Source: Candidatus Dormiibacterota bacterium
GTDB taxonomy: Bacteria > Acidobacteriota > Polarisedimenticolia > Gp22-AA2
Reading direction: 5' to 3'
DNA: 63,337 nucleotides
NCBI GenBank assembly: GCA_035635555.1
Contig: DASQAT010000049.1
Location: 1 to 63,337 of the forward strand
The notes below the pieces were generated by a model. The model saw nothing but the letters and a program-made list of their open reading frames with translations, was not told the origin of the DNA and ran no database searches. This document shows, in pieces, positions 9,840 to 18,028 of this stretch. The first letter of the stretch is position 1, and each line of letters starts with the position of its first letter. The translations under genes were made by a program, and so were the position numbers.

Positions 9840-11632
9840 ACGACCAGGCGACCGTCCGGACCGCAGAGTCGCGCGGCGATCGCGTCCTGCTCGTCGGTCT
9901 GCTCCTGCTCCTGGCCCTCGCCGTGTCGCTGACGCCGATTCGTAACTACGACTTCTGGTGGCACCTCAAGACCGGCAGTCTCATCCTGTCGCAGCACGCC
10001 GTTCCGCGGACCGATCCGTTCTCGTTCACGGCCGAGAACGCCCCCTGGGTGGATCACGAATGGCTGTCGCAGGTCCTCCTGGACGCCGGGTTCAGCCTCT
10101 TCGGTCCGGCCGGACTCATCGTGCTCAAATCCCTGCTCGTATGCGGCCTGTGCCTGCTCCTGCTCTCCCACGTGAGACGGGAGGGACACGGCCCGGCCGG
10201 CGCCTCACTCCTCCTGGCGGCGGCGCTCGTGGGGGCGTCGTTCCGTCTGGACGTGCGGCCGGAGCTGGCCACGCTTCTGCTTCTGCCGCTCGTCATCGAC
10301 CTCGTGCTCAGGGGGCGCGCGACGGGCGACCCTCGCCCTCTCATTCTCGTCCCGCCTCTCGTGGCGCTCGGATCCAATCTTCATCCCGGCGCAATCCTGG
10401 CGCCGGTCCTCCTCGGTGCGGGCGTGGTCACGACGCTCGCGACGGAGCGTCTGGCGATCTTCGCAGGGGACCGGCCCGCGGGGCCGCGCCCTTCGTTTGC
10501 GCCGCGGCTCCTGCTGGTCGCCGTCGCCGCCTCGATCGCCGCCTGCGCGAACCCTTACGGGTATCGGATCTACACCGTGCCGTTCGAGGTCCGTCGTCTC
10601 CTGGACTCACTCCCGTCGCCGAACCTCGAGTGGACCCGTCCGGGCGTCCAGGACTTCCCGCTGTTCTGGCTGGCCGCGGCCGCGGCTTCGGTCGTGGTCC
10701 TCGCCGGCTGGCGGCGGTTCGATCCGATCGCGACGCCCGCTCTGTTCATCGCCGCGATACTCGCCGCGGCGCATCTGCGGAACATCGGCCTGTTCTTCGT
10801 GCTCCTGCCCTTCGGCCTCGCCCGTCCTGCCCGCGCGATCGCTTTGGCCTTCGAGCGCCGATGGAGACGGGCGCTTCCCGCCGCTCCCGGCGGCGTGCGA
10901 CCCGGTTTCGTGATCGCCGGCGTCGTCCTGTTCTGCGCCGTGCCGATGCTGTCCGTTCTTTCCCCCGCCTTCGCCTGGGGCCTCGGCCCTGCTCCCGGCA
11001 ATGAGCCGCGGCCGGCCGTCGATTTCGTCGAGCGGGAGGGAATCGGCCGGCGTCTGTACAACGATGTCCGCTTCGGAGGGTATCTCATCTGGAGGCGTTT
11101 CCCAGGACACAAGGTGTTCATCGACGGGCGGAACGAGATCTATCCCGCGCTCCTGCGGGAGGTGTTCCTGTCGCTCGGAGATTCCCGGACGTGGGAGACG
11201 TTCCTCGAGCGGCACCGCATCGACGCCGCCTTCCTGCGCTACAGTCCGGCGCTCGAAAAGGTGATCCGTCCGGGGCCCGACGGCCGGCCGGCGGGAGTCG
11301 TGGAGCGGGCCTTCTCGGTCAACCACTTTCCCAGGGAGGCCTGGGCGCTCGTCTACTGGGACGACGACGCGATGATCGTGGTCCGGCGGTCGGACGAGAA
11401 CGCCGCCGTGATCGCCCGCCACGAGTACCGGGCGGTGCATCCCGAGGACTGGCGCTACCTGTACGCCGGAGTCATGACCGGGCACCTGCCCGTCGCACCG
11501 ATCCTCGGTGAGCTGGAGAGAAAGGTGCGGGACGATCCCGGCTGTGTCCTGGCGCGATCGCTTCTGTCGAGGTTCAATCGCCTGGCGGGCCGCCTTGACG
11601 CGTCTCCGGACAAGGGTTCGGTCGACCGGTGA
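9836..11632 (+). CDS. Polytopic membrane protein, probable GT-C type glycosyltransferase
   Basis: A 598-residue integral membrane protein starting at a GTG that overlaps the preceding stop (GTGA). Near the N-terminus, after the first helix, it has NYDFWWHLKTG and PRTDPFSF. This loop is common in large GT-C-like membrane proteins, where an acidic residue in the first periplasmic loop is catalytic. Many helices follow to about residue 380, then a soluble C-terminal region with RLYNDVRFGGYLIWRR and FIDGRNEIYP. No family was named with certainty. With the preceding YfhO-like gene it forms a pair that may add sugars to pilin or to the polymer made by the downstream operon. Confidence 0.65.
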   Translation: MNDQATVRTAESRGDRVLLVGLLLLLALAVSLTPIRNYDFWWHLKTGSLILSQHAVPRTDPFSFTAENAPWVDHEWLSQVLLDAGFSLFGPAGLIVLKSLLVCGLCLLLLSHVRREGHGPAGASLLLAAALVGASFRLDVRPELATLLLLPLVIDLVLRGRATGDPRPLILVPPLVALGSNLHPGAILAPVLLGAGVVTTLATERLAIFAGDRPAGPRPSFAPRLLLVAVAASIAACANPYGYRIYTVPFEVRRLLDSLPSPNLEWTRPGVQDFPLFWLAAAAASVVVLAGWRRFDPIATPALFIAAILAAAHLRNIGLFFVLLPFGLARPARAIALAFERRWRRALPAAPGGVRPGFVIAGVVLFCAVPMLSVLSPAFAWGLGPAPGNEPRPAVDFVEREGIGRRLYNDVRFGGYLIWRRFPGHKVFIDGRNEIYPALLREVFLSLGDSRTWETFLERHRIDAAFLRYSPALEKVIRPGPDGRPAGVVERAFSVNHFPREAWALVYWDDDAMIVVRRSDENAAVIARHEYRAVHPEDWRYLYAGVMTGHLPVAPILGELERKVRDDPGCVLARSLLSRFNRLAGRLDASPDKGSVDR

Positions 11633-11783
11633 CGCGCAGTGTCAGCCGGCGTCCCCCGACCTGACGAAACTTGTTACTATCGGGCGTATTCCCGGACCGC
11701 GGGACCGCTACGGATTCGGGATCGGAAAGGCAAATGGGCGTGACTCAGGCACTTGCGCCGGTCCTTACGGAGGCGCTTTTGGG

Positions 11784-11799
11784 TGGCATCCGGCTTGCT
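11784..11799 (+). promoter_or_regulatory. Sigma-54 promoter of pilA
   Basis: TGGCAT-CCGGC-TTGCT places GG (11785-11786) and GC (11797-11798) exactly ten bases apart, as sigma-54 requires. Transcription would start near 11810, leaving a 21-base leader with the ribosome site. PilR, encoded 4.5 kb upstream, is the expected activator. A TTGTTAC element at 11671-11677 lies about 135 bases upstream of the start and could be part of an activator site. Confidence 0.85.
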
Positions 11800-11830
11800 C
11801 ACAGTAGATTGCCGAAAGGGGGTTACCCGA

Positions 11831-12283
11831 ATGCGCAAGGACAAAGGCTTCACACTGATCGAGCTCCTGATCGTCGTGGCCATCATCGGGATCATCGCCG
11901 CCATAGCAATCCCGAACCTGCTGAACGCGATCGACAGGGGCAAGCAGAAGAGGACGATGGCCGACATGCGGTCCATCGGAACGGCGGTCGAGTCCTACGC
12001 GGTGGACAACAATTTCTACCCGAAGGGCATGTCCAGCGTCCCGGCCTCGGGCATCAGCACCTACGTCTCGCCGATCTACATCAAGACGGTGCCGACGACG
12101 GACGGCTGGAACAACGCCTGGGACTGCGACTCGGTGGCGGGCGGGACACAGTACACGATCACCAGCCCGGCGAAGGACGGCGTGCAGGGTACGCAGACCG
12201 GAGGTCAGACGACCGACTTCAACTGCGACATCCTGTTTGCCAACGGCCAGTTCTTCCAGTGGCCGCAGGGTACCCAGACCTAG
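11831..12283 (+). CDS. pilA: Type IV major pilin PilA
   Basis: This prepilin has 150 residues before processing. The short basic leader MRKDKG is cut after Gly6 by PilD to expose Phe7, which is methylated. Glu11 is the conserved Glu+5. The helix IVVAIIGIIAAIAIPN anchors the subunit and forms the fibre core. The globular part is small, with two cysteines (CDSV and CDIL). I chose ATG 11831 over upstream in-frame ATGs because it gives the canonical leader, follows the AAAGGGGGT ribosome site and lies downstream of the sigma-54 start. Its own promoter and strong terminator fit a highly expressed monocistronic pilin. Confidence 0.95.
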   Translation: MRKDKGFTLIELLIVVAIIGIIAAIAIPNLLNAIDRGKQKRTMADMRSIGTAVESYAVDNNFYPKGMSSVPASGISTYVSPIYIKTVPTTDGWNNAWDCDSVAGGTQYTITSPAKDGVQGTQTGGQTTDFNCDILFANGQFFQWPQGTQT

Positions 12284-12306
12284 TTCTCCCTGGGTTGAAG
12301 ACGACA

Positions 12307-12340
12307 CGGGCGGCGCCTCGCGGCGCCGCCCGTTTTTTTT
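12307..12340 (+). terminator. Strong intrinsic terminator after pilA
   Basis: A perfect 11-bp stem (12307-12317 with 12322-12332, CGGGCGGCGCC arm) closes on a TCGC loop and is followed by eight T residues (12333-12340). It lies 23 bases after the pilA stop and ends 10 bases before the next start codon. Confidence 0.95.
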
Positions 12341-12350
12341 CCAGCGGGAC

Positions 12351-14039
12351 ATGGACGCACAGCACTTGACCCGGACTCACATCCTGATGCCGGCGCTCGC
12401 GGTGGCGCTCCTGGTGCCGGCGGTGCTGCGTCCCCCGGAGACCTACGCGTGGTCCGGGGCCGTCTGCGCGATCCTGCTGGCCGCCGCAGGCTGGCTGGCC
12501 TGGCGTTCGGCGGACGGGGTGCCGCCGCTGCCCGCGTGGACGGCGGGGCTGCTGCCGCTCGCCTTTGCGAGTCTCCTCCTGTCCTCCTGCCGGGCGCGCG
12601 CCTTCGACGAGGCCGCCCTGGTCGCGACCGTCGTGCTCGCGGCTGTTCTGGGGCAGGCGATCGCCTCCGATCGGCGCGGGCGCGAGGTGGTCGCGGGGGT
12701 TCTCGTGGCCCTCGGATGCATCGCCGCCGTTCTGGCCGTGCTGCAGGCCCACATCACGTATCGTCAGGAACTGCAGAGTCTGCTCGAGGGGACCGCTCCG
12801 GTTTCACCGTACGTCCTGGCGCGCCTGCGGGACGGGAGGCCGGCCGGACCGTTCACGCTTCCCGCGGCGCTCGGAGGATTCTTCGCGCTGACGTTGCCCC
12901 TGACCCTTCTGGGGAGGCGCTCCCTCAGCGGACGCGGGATGCGGGGCGTCCTGGTCGCCGCCGCTCTTCTTCAGGCGTACGCACTCTTCCTGACCCGATC
13001 GATCGGCGGGCTCGCGGCGACCGCCGTCTCCTTGTCGCTGTCCCTCCCGTTCCTCGCCGCACGACGGCGCCTCGTTCTCCTCGCCGCGGTCGCGCTGGTG
13101 GTGCTCGCAGTCGGCGTCCACTTCCTGCGCGCCCGCAGCCAGGAGTTCGGCGCGCCCGGAGGCGATCCGTTCCTTCTGCGGGCCGGGAACTGGCGGGCGG
13201 CCGCCGGGATGATCCGCGACCATCCTGTGTTCGGAACGGGCCCCGGTTCGTTCGGAACCTTCTACCCGCGCTATATGCGCCCGGGCATGAACGAGACGCG
13301 GTACGCGCACAACTCGTATCTTCAAGTGATCGCCGGCTGGGGCGTCTGGGCGATCGTGCCGATGCTGGGCGTCCTGCTGGCCTTCGCGCGGAGGCTGCGG
13401 GAGTCCTGGCGCGGGCGCGCCGGCGAGCTGCCGTACGCGGCGGCCGCGGCCTCATTCCTGGTCCACAACCTGATGGACTTCACGGCGTTCCTGCCGAGCG
13501 TCGCCATCCCGGGGGCGCTTCTGGTCGGTCTGGCCTGTGGATCGCGCGCCCCGTCCGCGCCGTCCGCCCGGACCGTGCGGGGCGCAGGGCCCGCGGTGGG
13601 GCTGCGGGCCTTCCTTCTGGGGATGGCGCTGATCGGCTTCGTGGGACACTCTGTCGTCACCGCGCTCGCGACGGACCTGATCGACCGGGCGCGCGTCGCG
13701 GCCGTCGAGGGGAGCGACCGGGAGGCCCTGTCGCTGGCCCGGCGGGCCGCCCGGGTGCGACCATCGGATCCAGCGCCGCGCGCCTTCGTGGCGGAATGGG
13801 TCCTGGCGCACGGCATGAGCGACGGCGTCCTGAGCCGGGAGGGAAGGAGCCAGGCGGAGAGCGCCGTCCGCCTCGATCCCGAGTCGGCGATCCTGCACTA
13901 CGATCTGTCGCTCTACATGAGGTCGTACCGCGAGACCGGAGCCGCCTACCGCGAACAGTGGATCGCGCACGTCCTGTTCCCGCTCAAGCAGGACTACAGT
14001 CTCCCGGAGGCGGTCCCCTGCAGGAGAAGCGAACCGTGA
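12351..14039 (+). CDS. O-antigen ligase/polymerase-like membrane protein (Wzy_C family)
   Basis: A 562-residue membrane protein with about ten to twelve helices and the Wzy_C/O-antigen-ligase loop around residues 290-325 (GTGPGSFGTFYPRYM, then YAHNSYLQ). Members polymerise or ligate undecaprenyl-linked glycans in the periplasm; some are pilin oligosaccharyltransferases. The C-terminal 120 residues look like short helical repeats (ARRAARVRPSDPAPRAF). ATG 12351 begins 10 bases after the pilA terminator and has only a weak ribosome site, so expression may depend on readthrough. The position right after pilA makes a pilin glycosylation role possible. It overlaps the next gene by four bases. Confidence 0.8.
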   Translation: MDAQHLTRTHILMPALAVALLVPAVLRPPETYAWSGAVCAILLAAAGWLAWRSADGVPPLPAWTAGLLPLAFASLLLSSCRARAFDEAALVATVVLAAVLGQAIASDRRGREVVAGVLVALGCIAAVLAVLQAHITYRQELQSLLEGTAPVSPYVLARLRDGRPAGPFTLPAALGGFFALTLPLTLLGRRSLSGRGMRGVLVAAALLQAYALFLTRSIGGLAATAVSLSLSLPFLAARRRLVLLAAVALVVLAVGVHFLRARSQEFGAPGGDPFLLRAGNWRAAAGMIRDHPVFGTGPGSFGTFYPRYMRPGMNETRYAHNSYLQVIAGWGVWAIVPMLGVLLAFARRLRESWRGRAGELPYAAAAASFLVHNLMDFTAFLPSVAIPGALLVGLACGSRAPSAPSARTVRGAGPAVGLRAFLLGMALIGFVGHSVVTALATDLIDRARVAAVEGSDREALSLARRAARVRPSDPAPRAFVAEWVLAHGMSDGVLSREGRSQAESAVRLDPESAILHYDLSLYMRSYRETGAAYREQWIAHVLFPLKQDYSLPEAVPCRRSEP

Positions 14040-15982
14040 GGCGTCTCGTGCCCCTTCTCCCCGCCGCCGCGATCGTCATGCTCGCCCCGTTCGGTGAAGG
14101 GGGACGCGCGCCCCTGGCGCTCTTCGTGCTGCACACCCTGTCCCTGGCGTGCGTGGTCCTCGCCTGGACATCTCCCCGGGCGCGGGGTCCGCGTCCGGCT
14201 CCGCTCCTCGCCGGTCCGCTTCGAGGTCTTGGGGTCGTGGCCGTGGCGGGTCTCGGACTCGCCCTCCTCTCCGCGCTGCGCGCCGCCTACCCTCTGGCGG
14301 CGGCGCTGGCGGCCTGGGACATCGTCGTTCCCTTCCTCCTGTTCGCGGCGGCGGCGCTCGCGGTCTCGGACGATCGCGATCTCGGATGGCTGGTCCGCGC
14401 CGTCGTCGCCTCGACTTCTCTCCAGGCTCTTCTGGCCATCGCGCGCTATCCCGGCGGGAGGGCCGCGGCCGCCGGTTCGTCGTTCGTGAACCCGAACCAC
14501 CTGGCGGCCTTCCTGAACCTCGGACTCTTCCTGATTCTGGTCGGGGTCCTGCGTCCCGCTCCGCCGCGGATCCGGGCGGCGTGGGGTGCTTTGGGGGGGA
14601 TGCACGTCGTGGCGATTTTCCTCCTGGAGTCGCGGGGAGCGCTCGCCGGGTTCTTCGTCAGCCTCATCGTGCTCGGAGTGCTTCGACGTCACGCTCTGCC
14701 TCCCCACACCCGGAAAGTCGCCGTGGGTCTCATCCTGGCGTGCGCCCTGGGCGCGGCCCTCGTGCTGGGCGCCCGCTTCTCGCGCGCCGTCGATCCCTAC
14801 CGCTACACGCGCCTGTCGATCTGGAAGGCCTCGGCCGGGATGATCGCCGAGCGGCCCCTCCTGGGGTTCGGCCCGGGGATGTTCCCGCACGTGTCGCCGC
14901 TGTTCAATTTCCCGGCGGACATCGGCCCGGTGCGCTACGGCCGCAATTTCCAGGGGGCGCACAGCGCCGGCCTCACCCTTGCGGCGGAAACGGGGATCCC
15001 GGCCGCTGCGCTGATCCTGGGGGCGATCGTCGGCGCGACTCTGCTGTGCCTGCGCGCCCCCTGGGATCAGGATGGAGTCTTCGGGGTCGGCCTGGGCTTC
15101 CTCGCGCTCCTGGTCCAGGGGTGCGTGGAGGACCTCGCCGTCCGTCCCGCCCTCACACTCGTGCCGGCCCTTCTCCTGGGCGGGGCCCTGGCGCGCCGAC
15201 GACGGGGACCCGGACCGCCGGACCTCGCGCCGGCAGGGATCGCCGGCGCGCGCCGCCTGCGCCCGGCGCGGTTCGTCGGGGTGACGCTCGTGGTCTACCT
15301 GTTCGTGGTCGCGGTTCTGCTGCCCTACCGGGCCGATGCGGAGGCTTCGGCCGCCCTTCGCCTCGGGCGGGAGGGGGTCTTCTACATGGAGCGCGCCGCC
15401 CGTCACAACCCTTACCACCCGGACTACCGGAACGATCTCGCGATGGCGATTCTCAACTCCGGTCCGCTCACGCCGGATGGATACGCGCGCGCCGCCTTCA
15501 ATCTTCTCGAGGCACGCCGTCTCAAGCCGATCGACTACCGCTTCCCGCTCCACCTGGCGCGGCTGGAGGCGCGCGCCGCCGCCAGCCTGTTCGACGACGC
15601 GACCGCCGCGTCGAGGGCCCTGGCGCTCTACCAGGAGGCGGTCCGCCTGACGCCGCTCGATCCGCGTCCCCGACTGGAGCTCGCGGCCCATTACGTCGAT
15701 CTGAAGCGGCCGGATGACGCGCTCGGGGTCCTCCGCGAGGCGCTGGTCCTGGAGCCGAGCTTCGTGCGCGCGCGGGTGCTCGAGGCATCCATCCTGTTGG
15801 ATGCCGGGCGCCGTGACGAGGCGCGTGCCTCCCTCGAGGTCGCGGAGCAGACCCTTGGGAGGCTGCGCAGCTACGAGCCGGACAGTGGATACGCCCGTGA
15901 CATCACCATGGATGCCCGGAGCGAGCGGGAACGCCTGGCCGCCTCCCTGGGCGCGGGGGATTCCCCGGCGACGCGCTCCTGA
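14036..15982 (+). CDS. O-antigen ligase-like membrane protein with C-terminal TPR repeats
   Basis: A 648-residue protein starting at a GTG within the preceding stop (GTGA). Residues 1-430 or so are membrane helices with the family loop GFGPGMFPHVSPLFN and GAHSAGLTLAAETG. The last 200 residues are tetratricopeptide-like, with repeats such as YQEAVRLTPLDPRPRLELA and LREALVLEPSFVRARVLEA. This fused Wzy_C + TPR layout is common in bacterial exopolysaccharide loci. Two adjacent ligase-like genes suggest separate jobs, such as a chain polymerase and a transfer enzyme, but the sequence does not say which is which. Confidence 0.78.
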   Translation: MRRLVPLLPAAAIVMLAPFGEGGRAPLALFVLHTLSLACVVLAWTSPRARGPRPAPLLAGPLRGLGVVAVAGLGLALLSALRAAYPLAAALAAWDIVVPFLLFAAAALAVSDDRDLGWLVRAVVASTSLQALLAIARYPGGRAAAAGSSFVNPNHLAAFLNLGLFLILVGVLRPAPPRIRAAWGALGGMHVVAIFLLESRGALAGFFVSLIVLGVLRRHALPPHTRKVAVGLILACALGAALVLGARFSRAVDPYRYTRLSIWKASAGMIAERPLLGFGPGMFPHVSPLFNFPADIGPVRYGRNFQGAHSAGLTLAAETGIPAAALILGAIVGATLLCLRAPWDQDGVFGVGLGFLALLVQGCVEDLAVRPALTLVPALLLGGALARRRRGPGPPDLAPAGIAGARRLRPARFVGVTLVVYLFVVAVLLPYRADAEASAALRLGREGVFYMERAARHNPYHPDYRNDLAMAILNSGPLTPDGYARAAFNLLEARRLKPIDYRFPLHLARLEARAAASLFDDATAASRALALYQEAVRLTPLDPRPRLELAAHYVDLKRPDDALGVLREALVLEPSFVRARVLEASILLDAGRRDEARASLEVAEQTLGRLRSYEPDSGYARDITMDARSERERLAASLGAGDSPATRS

Positions 15983-16008
15983 GACGCCCGCCGGGCCCTG
16001 TCAAAATG

Positions 16009-16037
16009 TGGACGAGCCACCGGCCGGGCACTATATT
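16009..16037 (+). promoter_or_regulatory. Sigma-70 promoter of the polysaccharide operon
   Basis: TGGACG (16009-16014), 17 bases, then TATATT (16032-16037). Transcription would start near 16044, about 40 bases before the GTG of the first asnB-like gene. No further promoter is obvious until 33239, so this one probably drives about eleven genes. Confidence 0.6.
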
Positions 16038-16084
16038 GACCTTCCACAAGTTGTTTACAGGGTTTGAGATGACGGAGTCGGGCG

Positions 16085-18028
16085 GTGTGCGGCATCTGCG
16101 GGGTCTTTGAGTTCGGCGCGAACGCGCGGAAGGTCGAGGAGGCGGCTCTCATCCGGATGCGGGACACCATGACGCACCGCGGTCCTGACGACGCCGGCAT
16201 CTACATCTCGCCGGATGGCCGCGTCGGTCTCGGTCACAGGCGTCTTTCGATCGTGGACCTGTCGCCGGCCGGCCGGCAGCCGATGTCGAACGAGGACGGC
16301 ACCGTCTGGATCACCTTCAACGGCGAGATTTACAACCACGCCGTGCTCCGTGCCGAGGTCGAGAAGAAGGGCCACACCTACCGGTCGCGCACCGACACCG
16401 AGACCCTCGTACACCTCTACGAGGAGGAGGGACCCGGCTTCGTGCGCCGCCTGGAGGGGATGTTCGCCATCGGTCTGTGGGACGCGCGCAAGGGGGAGCT
16501 CCTCCTGGTGCGCGACCGGGTCGGGATCAAGCCGCTCTACTACGCCGTCCTCCCCGGAACGGTCCTGTTCGGCTCGGAGATCAAGGCGATCCTGACCCAC
16601 CAGCGTGTGTCGCGTCGGATCGACCTCGCCGCTTTCTACCACTACCTGACGTTCATCGCCGCGCCGGCGCCGCGCACGCTGTTCCAGGGGATTCACAAGA
16701 TCCCCCCGGCCACGTGCGTGACGATCGATCGGGAGGGAGGAATCCGCTCGGAGACTTTCTGGGACCCGCTCGAGGTCCCGCCGGAGCAAGGGGCGCCCTA
16801 CGAGGACGGGGAGTTCGCCGCGGCGCGCATCCGCGACCTGCTCGCCCGGGCGGTGGAGAAGCGCATGATGGCCGATGTGCCGTTCGGCGTGTTCCTGTCG
16901 GGCGGGCTCGATTCTTCGGCCAACGTGGCGCTCATGGCGCGCGTGATGGATCGCCCGGTGCGCACGTTCTCCGTCGGCTTCAAGGATCAGCCGACGTACA
17001 ACGAGTTCGACTATGCGCGCAAGGTCGCGAAGCTGTTCAAGACCGACCACCACGAAGTGGAGATCGGATCGCGCGACCTGCTCGATTTCATGCCCGAGCT
17101 CATCTTCCACCAGGACGAGCCGATCGCGGACTGGGTGTGCGTCCCTTTGCACTACGTGGCGCGCCTGGCTCGGCGGACCGGCACCATCGTGGTGCAGGTC
17201 GGGGAGGGGAGCGACGAGCAGTTCTTCGGTTACGAGCATTACATGCGCTCGTACAGGAACCACGCGCGCTACTTCAGACCGCTGATGCGCCTGCCGCGCA
17301 ACGTCCGCGGTGCGATCTACGATGCCGCCCGCGGCCTGGCCTTCCTCCTGCGACGGGGGGGCGAGCGTCTCGATCTGCTGCGCTCGGCGGCGCGCGAAGA
17401 GACGTTCTTCTGGGGCGGGGCGATCGCGTGGCGCGAGGCCGAGAAGCGCCGTCTCCTGTCCCGCGACGCCCGTCTGCGGATCGACGGCCTGAACTCTCAC
17501 GATATCGTGCTCGAGATCGACCGGCGCGCCCGTGAGCGCCTCGGCGACGACGACTTCGGGAAGCGCATGATCTATCTCGAGCTGCACAATCGCCTGGCGG
17601 AGCTCCTGCTCATGCGGGTCGACAAGATCACCATGGCCTCGTCGGTGGAGGCGCGCGTGCCGTTCCTGGATCACGCGCTGGTGGAGTTCACCATGCGCCT
17701 TCCGACCGACCTCAAGATCCGCGGAGGACAGACGAAGTATCTCCTGAAGAAGGCGATGACCGGGATCCTGCCGGACGAGATCATCCACCGCCCGAAACAG
17801 GGGTTCGGCGCGCCGGTCAAGGAGTGGCTGCGCGGCGAGCTCTACGGCGAGGCCTTCTCGGCCGTGATGCATTCGCGGATGCGGCAGGAGAACCTCCTGG
17901 ACTACGACCACGTGGAGCGGCTGTTCCTGGCCCATCGGGCCTCGGCACGGGACCACTCGTGGCACCTCTGGACGCTGTACAACCTCAGCCGGTGGTACGA
18001 CCACTGGATCGCGCGGGAGGCTGCGTGA
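16085..18028 (+). CDS. Asparagine synthase-like glutamine amidotransferase (AsnB family), copy 1
   Basis: A 647-residue class-II glutamine amidotransferase. Cys2 after the GTG-encoded initiator is the glutaminase nucleophile (MCGICG). HRGPDD (31-36) and FNGEIYN (78-84) complete that site. The synthetase half carries the pyrophosphate loop SGGLDSS (272-278). In polysaccharide loci such enzymes usually amidate sugar acids such as uronates rather than aspartate. The GTG start is fixed by the required Cys2. It opens the operon and its stop overlaps the next start (TGATG). A second homologue lies at 30040-31947, which suggests different substrates. True asparagine synthase activity cannot be excluded. 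Confidence 0.88.
   Translation: MCGICGVFEFGANARKVEEAALIRMRDTMTHRGPDDAGIYISPDGRVGLGHRRLSIVDLSPAGRQPMSNEDGTVWITFNGEIYNHAVLRAEVEKKGHTYRSRTDTETLVHLYEEEGPGFVRRLEGMFAIGLWDARKGELLLVRDRVGIKPLYYAVLPGTVLFGSEIKAILTHQRVSRRIDLAAFYHYLTFIAAPAPRTLFQGIHKIPPATCVTIDREGGIRSETFWDPLEVPPEQGAPYEDGEFAAARIRDLLARAVEKRMMADVPFGVFLSGGLDSSANVALMARVMDRPVRTFSVGFKDQPTYNEFDYARKVAKLFKTDHHEVEIGSRDLLDFMPELIFHQDEPIADWVCVPLHYVARLARRTGTIVVQVGEGSDEQFFGYEHYMRSYRNHARYFRPLMRLPRNVRGAIYDAARGLAFLLRRGGERLDLLRSAAREETFFWGGAIAWREAEKRRLLSRDARLRIDGLNSHDIVLEIDRRARERLGDDDFGKRMIYLELHNRLAELLLMRVDKITMASSVEARVPFLDHALVEFTMRLPTDLKIRGGQTKYLLKKAMTGILPDEIIHRPKQGFGAPVKEWLRGELYGEAFSAVMHSRMRQENLLDYDHVERLFLAHRASARDHSWHLWTLYNLSRWYDHWIAREAA

Noticed and set aside
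12449-14035. A long in-frame extension upstream of the second Wzy-like gene
   Set aside because: The extension overlaps the first Wzy-like gene in another frame and reads as Arg/Gly/Ala-rich noise. The membrane-protein pattern only begins at GTG 14036, which overlaps the upstream stop.
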